Source: Conchocele bisecta (lineage: Eukaryota > Mollusca > Bivalvia > Lucinida > Thyasiridae). Taken from it: a DNA stretch of 64,000 nucleotides. The first letter of the stretch is position 1. Each line of letters begins with the position of its first letter. The DNA lies in the NCBI GenBank assembly GCA_029237695.1, contig JAQRGA010000165.1, positions 186,001-250,000 of the forward strand, read 5' to 3'. Made by a program: the position numbers and the translations under genes. Shown here piece by piece: positions 60,989 through 64,000 of the stretch. Below the pieces are notes generated by a model. That model did no database searches. It saw only the letters and a list, made by a program, of their open reading frames with translations, and was not told the DNA's origin.

Positions 60989-61600
60989 TTAATTTATGTT
61001 GTAATCACAACACCAAGCAGACGACAATGTTCCAATTACACGCGTTATGAAAATGTAAATTAGGTGTCCCACCTTACACGTATATTAAGTGTCCATTTTA
61101 TAGAGAGGTTTACACGATTACGTCTTCCAGGATGGAAACTAAACACACTGTAATATATACTACACACACTAGGGTGTGTATTACAGCGAGAACCCGCTAT
61201 CGATATTCCGGAAGTATTTCTTACATTCTGATTGGTTGGCATGTTTTTATTTTTCTAATTTTACTTTTAATAATTTAGAACGTTATAATCTATATTATTA
61301 AATAAAAAACGAACTTGTTATATAAAAATAAAAATAAAAAATATGTAAATATTTGGGCATTGCACAACACGGTTTTAGCTTAATATATGTAAAATTAACA
61401 ACAATAATTTGTCTTGGGGGACGCCCCTTGATAAAAAATGAGCGCTCAGTGCACCCGTGCTGACACTTCCAAGGTTGCCTAGACTTTCGACACTGGTTCC
61501 TATATCAGCCGAGAGATGGGGGTGTGCAGTACGGGTAGCTATATACACCTCGCTAAGCCAAACAGAAACATAATGAATGAATGAATGAATGAATGAATGA
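60989..61600. other. E4 end-proximal non-coding region
   Basis: Holds an inverted counterpart of the GGACACYTAAT words of E1 and a CCTCGCTAAGCC segment at about 61549-61560 that pairs with GGCTTAGCGAGG at about 61606-61617. An (ATGA)n run (61572-61602) lies in the loop. No gene is supported. Confidence 0.55.
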
Positions 61601-61664
61601 GAGTGGCTTAGCGAGGTGGACCCAGAAGGGTTTTGTTGGCGCGATTTCGAGCCTCGGTGGGACC
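61601..61664 (+). ncRNA. tRNA-like Pol III transcription unit candidate
   Basis: A-box-like TGGCTTAGCGAGGTGG, a short ACCCAGAAGGGT hairpin, B-box-like GATTTCGAGCC, the end GGTGGGACC and a downstream T-run (61674-61690). It is the counterpart of 16763-16828 in E1. It lacks the paired arms of a working tRNA. Confidence 0.45.
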
Positions 61665-61814
61665 TAAAACTATTTTTCTTTTTTTCTTTTTAAATTGTTA
61701 ATATTTTCCTAAAATTAATTAATAAATTGTTTACTGCACCAATATAATAAATTTTATAATTAATTTTATAATTAATTTAAAGAAAATTATAAAATTAATT
61801 ATTTAATAAAAATA
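61665..61814. other. AT-rich spacer
   Basis: T-runs and AATTAATTATAAAATT words. It contains TTGTTTACTGCACCAATATA, the inverted form of the repeats at 16635 and 16705. Confidence 0.5.
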
Positions 61815-62416
61815 TTAATTTCCTCCGTCTTTATCTCCAAGTTTTACCCTAAATTTATCCCAATCAGTACACTCAAGCTTGGGCATGGTGGCGTGTGCTT
61901 TGATTCTAATATCATTTTTTAATTTTTCATATCTCCCCATTTCTTCCACCACGGATTCAAACTCTAAATTTGATATTTTCTTATCGGCCAACGCTGTGGA
62001 CACTATAACGTCGATGCTATTTTTCTTAGACCTGGCGAGAACGGATATTCTATCATGTTTTCTACATTTTTTCTCGAGTTTTCCACCCGACGCCCTAATT
62101 ACCATAAAAGTATTCCAGATAAAACGGTAATTCCACTCAAAACCCCTGCAAGTGGAACCGTTACAATTGTAGATAGCGTTGCAGCAGTCCCCACACCACT
62201 CATTACAGATAAACTTGCCAGAACCGTACTAGATGCTTCAGCTATATTCGCCGCGCGCTTATATTTTTTAGCGTGTCTTTTTCTATTTCTATATTCTCTA
62301 ACTAAAATATCCTGCATAGCGACGATATTATTCAACCTAAAATCTGAACTTCTTTCGTTAATTGGATACAGTGTTGATGGAGTGGTATTGATAATTGGAA
62401 GCGGTGATTCGTTCAT
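61815..62416 (-). pseudogene. Two-span membrane protein, frameshifted
   Basis: Start MNESPLPIINTTPSTL at 62416. The first part, with AKKYKRAANIAEASS and two hydrophobic segments, is open to about 62100. A one-base deletion there shifts the frame. The rest follows (KLEKKCRKHDRISVLARSKK, VVEEMGRYEKLKN) to 61815. It is very close to the E1 copy but lacks the palindrome near the start. Confidence 0.8.
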
Positions 62417-62436
62417 GATTTTCAATATATTAGTAT

Positions 62437-64000
62437 TTACAAATTAAGTTCAATTAGTAATGAGACAATAGTGGAAGAACTCTCTGGGTCAGCGATTTTC
62501 GTAACAAAGTTAATAACACTACCTTCGGAAAGTCTAATTAGATCGTCACCGGCGAACGAAACCACCGACGAACTATCTCCAGCCGGTTTAGTGACTCCAA
62601 TTGCCCGTTCTTCCCCACCTACTACGAGATTTATCGTGACCGCGCCCACAGGTTTACCATTAACCGAGCAGACCGCCATTCGGAGAAGTGTACCTGGAGC
62701 TGTCATGGTGTATCCCCCACATTTATTACTCGCTTTGGCACCGAACGAATATTCAGGGAGCCCCTCAACCAATGAGCCCCGCTTCTCAGCCCAAACTGTT
62801 ATCACACGTTTTTTGCGTTTTCGTTGTTTTTAACAATCCGGCAAGCCCCCCGATAGAGGTATGGGCCTCAGCACGAACCTTTTCAGCGGTCTCCTCAAGC
62901 GCTTTGGTCGCGGCTCTACGAGCATGTTTCAGTTTATCAGAAACTTCGACTATTTTACCGTCTAGTTCGGTAAGTGCCGCTTCTCTGCTGAGAGAGTCCT
63001 CTAAGCGCAACGCATCAAAAGCCTCCGTAATGGTCGCCTGGTGGCCTTCTATGGCTTGTTCAACACCCGACCGGACATCTTTTTGAAATTCGGTTATTTT
63101 CCTGTCTAGTTCGGCAACCGCCGCTTCTCTGATGAGAGAGTCCTCTGAGCGCAACACCTCATAAGCCTTCGCAAGGGCCGCCTGGTGGTCTTCTCGGGCT
63201 TTCTCAATACCCGATCGGACCCCCTCAACCCCCAACCGAGCCTCCTTTCGAAATTCGGTTATTTTTCCATATAGTTCAGCAACCGCCGCTTCTCTGATGA
63301 GAGAGTCCTCTGAGCGCAACACCTCATAAGCCTTCGCAAGGGCCGCCTTGTGGTCTTCTCGGACTTTATCAATACCCGTTCGAACCCCCCAAACCCCCAA
63401 CCGGTCCTCGTTTCGAAATCGGTTATTTTTTTCGTATAGGTCAGTATGTGCCGGCTTCTCTGTTGAGAGAAGAGTCCTCTGAGCGTAAAGCCCCTTAAGC
63501 CTCCGCAATGGCCTCCTTGTGGTCTTCTCGGACCCCTCAACCCCCGACCTGGTCTCTTTCAGATATTCGGCTATTTTCCTGTTCTAGTTCAGTCAGTGTC
63601 GCTTCTTTTGCTGAGAGAGTCCTTAGCGAAAGCATCATAAGCCTCCGCTGGCCTCCGAAGGTTCACCTGGGTGGTCTTCTCGGACTTTATCAATACCCGA
63701 GCCGGGTTCTCTTTTCGAATATTTGGTTATGTTTTTGTCTAGTTCAGTAAGTGCCCGGCCGTCTCTGATGAGAGAGTCCTTGAGCGCAACACCACTCATA
63801 AGCCTTCGCAAGGGGGCGCCTGGTGGGTTCTCGGGCTTTCTCAATACCCGACTGGCCTTTTTCGAAATTTTGGTTATTTGTTTTCTAGTTCGGTAAGTGC
63901 CGCTTCTTCTGATGAGAGTCTCTGAGGCAGCGCATCATAAGCCTCCGTTAAGGTCCGCCAGGCGTCTTCTCGGACTCCCTCATACCCAACAGGGGTCTTC
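62437..64000 (-). pseudogene. Long-shaft fibre-like protein, broken, incomplete
   Basis: The head (62437-62805) is complete: YSFGAKASNKCGGYTM, LLRMAVCSVNGKP, GSVINFVTKIAD and LLIELNL. An extra A in an A-run near 62800 shifts the frame relative to the shaft. The shaft is an alpha-helical coiled coil built of 55-residue (165-bp) repeats with EDSLIREAAVAEL, KITEFRKEARLGV and EKAREDHQAALAKAYEVL. The two units at 63131 and 63296 are near-identical. Those beyond about 63420 are riddled with indels. At least seven units are visible before the window ends. The tail lies outside. Confidence 0.75.
62985..63960. repeat. 165-bp repeats coding the fibre shaft
   Basis: GATGAGAGAGTCCTCTGAGC recurs at about 62985, 63131, 63296, 63461, 63611, 63767 and 63911. 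The first regular pair is exactly 165 bp apart and the distal units are irregular. The repeat is in frame for the shaft protein in the proximal half. Confidence 0.85.

Larger units (their letters stand above)
60328..64000 (+). mobile_element. E4: left end of a fourth Polinton-like element
   Basis: It begins with a TIR like that of E1, then a terminal basic-protein gene, a non-coding region with a tRNA-like unit, a membrane-protein gene and a fibre gene, and it runs off the window. Order and sequence mirror the right end of E1 in inverted orientation, so E1 and E4 share this part of their ancestry. No enzyme gene falls within the window. Confidence 0.85.

Noticed and set aside
62790..62815. 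Programmed ribosomal frameshift between fibre shaft and head in E4
   Set aside because: The A-run does not place a slippery heptamer in the shaft frame in the -1 arrangement, and the same gene has many other indels. A homopolymer indel is simpler.

Overview
This window looks like an invertebrate, probably bivalve, chromosome dominated by large virus-like DNA transposons. Host genes are almost absent. Non-coding DNA is AT-rich with tandem repeats, foldback elements, homopolymer C/G tracts and retrotransposon fragments. The bivalve assignment is an inference from repeat style (GATCAGACTG-type repeats, short GGGCCGTTTTGACC-type repeats); no diagnostic host gene is present.

Four related Polinton/Maverick-like elements are recognisable. 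E1 (1750-18086) is complete from end to end, with ~150-bp terminal inverted repeats (TIRs) and a 5-bp target duplication. E2 (35611-49446 plus 59054-60034) is an older, heavily decayed copy. E3 (49447-59053) is inserted in inverted orientation inside a membrane-protein gene of E2, with an exact 5-bp duplication AGACT. E4 (60328 to beyond the window end) is the end of a fourth copy. All are related to one another. They carry protein-primed family-B DNA polymerase (E1-E3), retrovirus-type integrase (E1-E3), A32/FtsK-type packaging ATPase and probable double-jelly-roll major capsid protein (E1, E2), and probable penton-like protein, trimeric fibre-like protein, several small membrane proteins and small zinc-binding or basic proteins next to the TIRs. 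I see no adenain/Ulp1-type protease, which classical Polintons carry.

The gene order of the module is: TIR, small terminal gene or repeats, PolB; then convergent to it integrase, three to four small membrane proteins, ATPase and MCP; then, divergent from MCP, a coiled-coil/membrane-active protein; then a conserved ~470-residue protein of unknown role on the opposite strand; then penton, fibre, membrane protein, terminal region and TIR. Virion genes are packed with overlapping stops and starts. Almost every enzyme gene is broken by frameshifts or stops, so these are mostly fossils, although several structural and membrane ORFs remain open.

E1 appears mosaic. Its TIRs, PolB, fibre tail and right-end genes are AT-rich and resemble E4, while its integrase-to-penton block is GC-richer and close to E2/E3. 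Unusual features are long palindromes at the very ends, iterated promoter-like repeats in front of PolB, Pol III A/B-box (tRNA-like) sequences followed by T-runs near the ends, and short palindromes inserted in coding linkers.

Between E1 and E2 (18.1-35.6 kb) lie an LTR retrotransposon of Ty3/Gypsy type (23677-31866, with an additional deleted LTR), two 5'-truncated non-LTR retrotransposon remnants, several MITE/foldback elements and unassigned non-coding DNA. A single possible host exon abuts the left end of E4.
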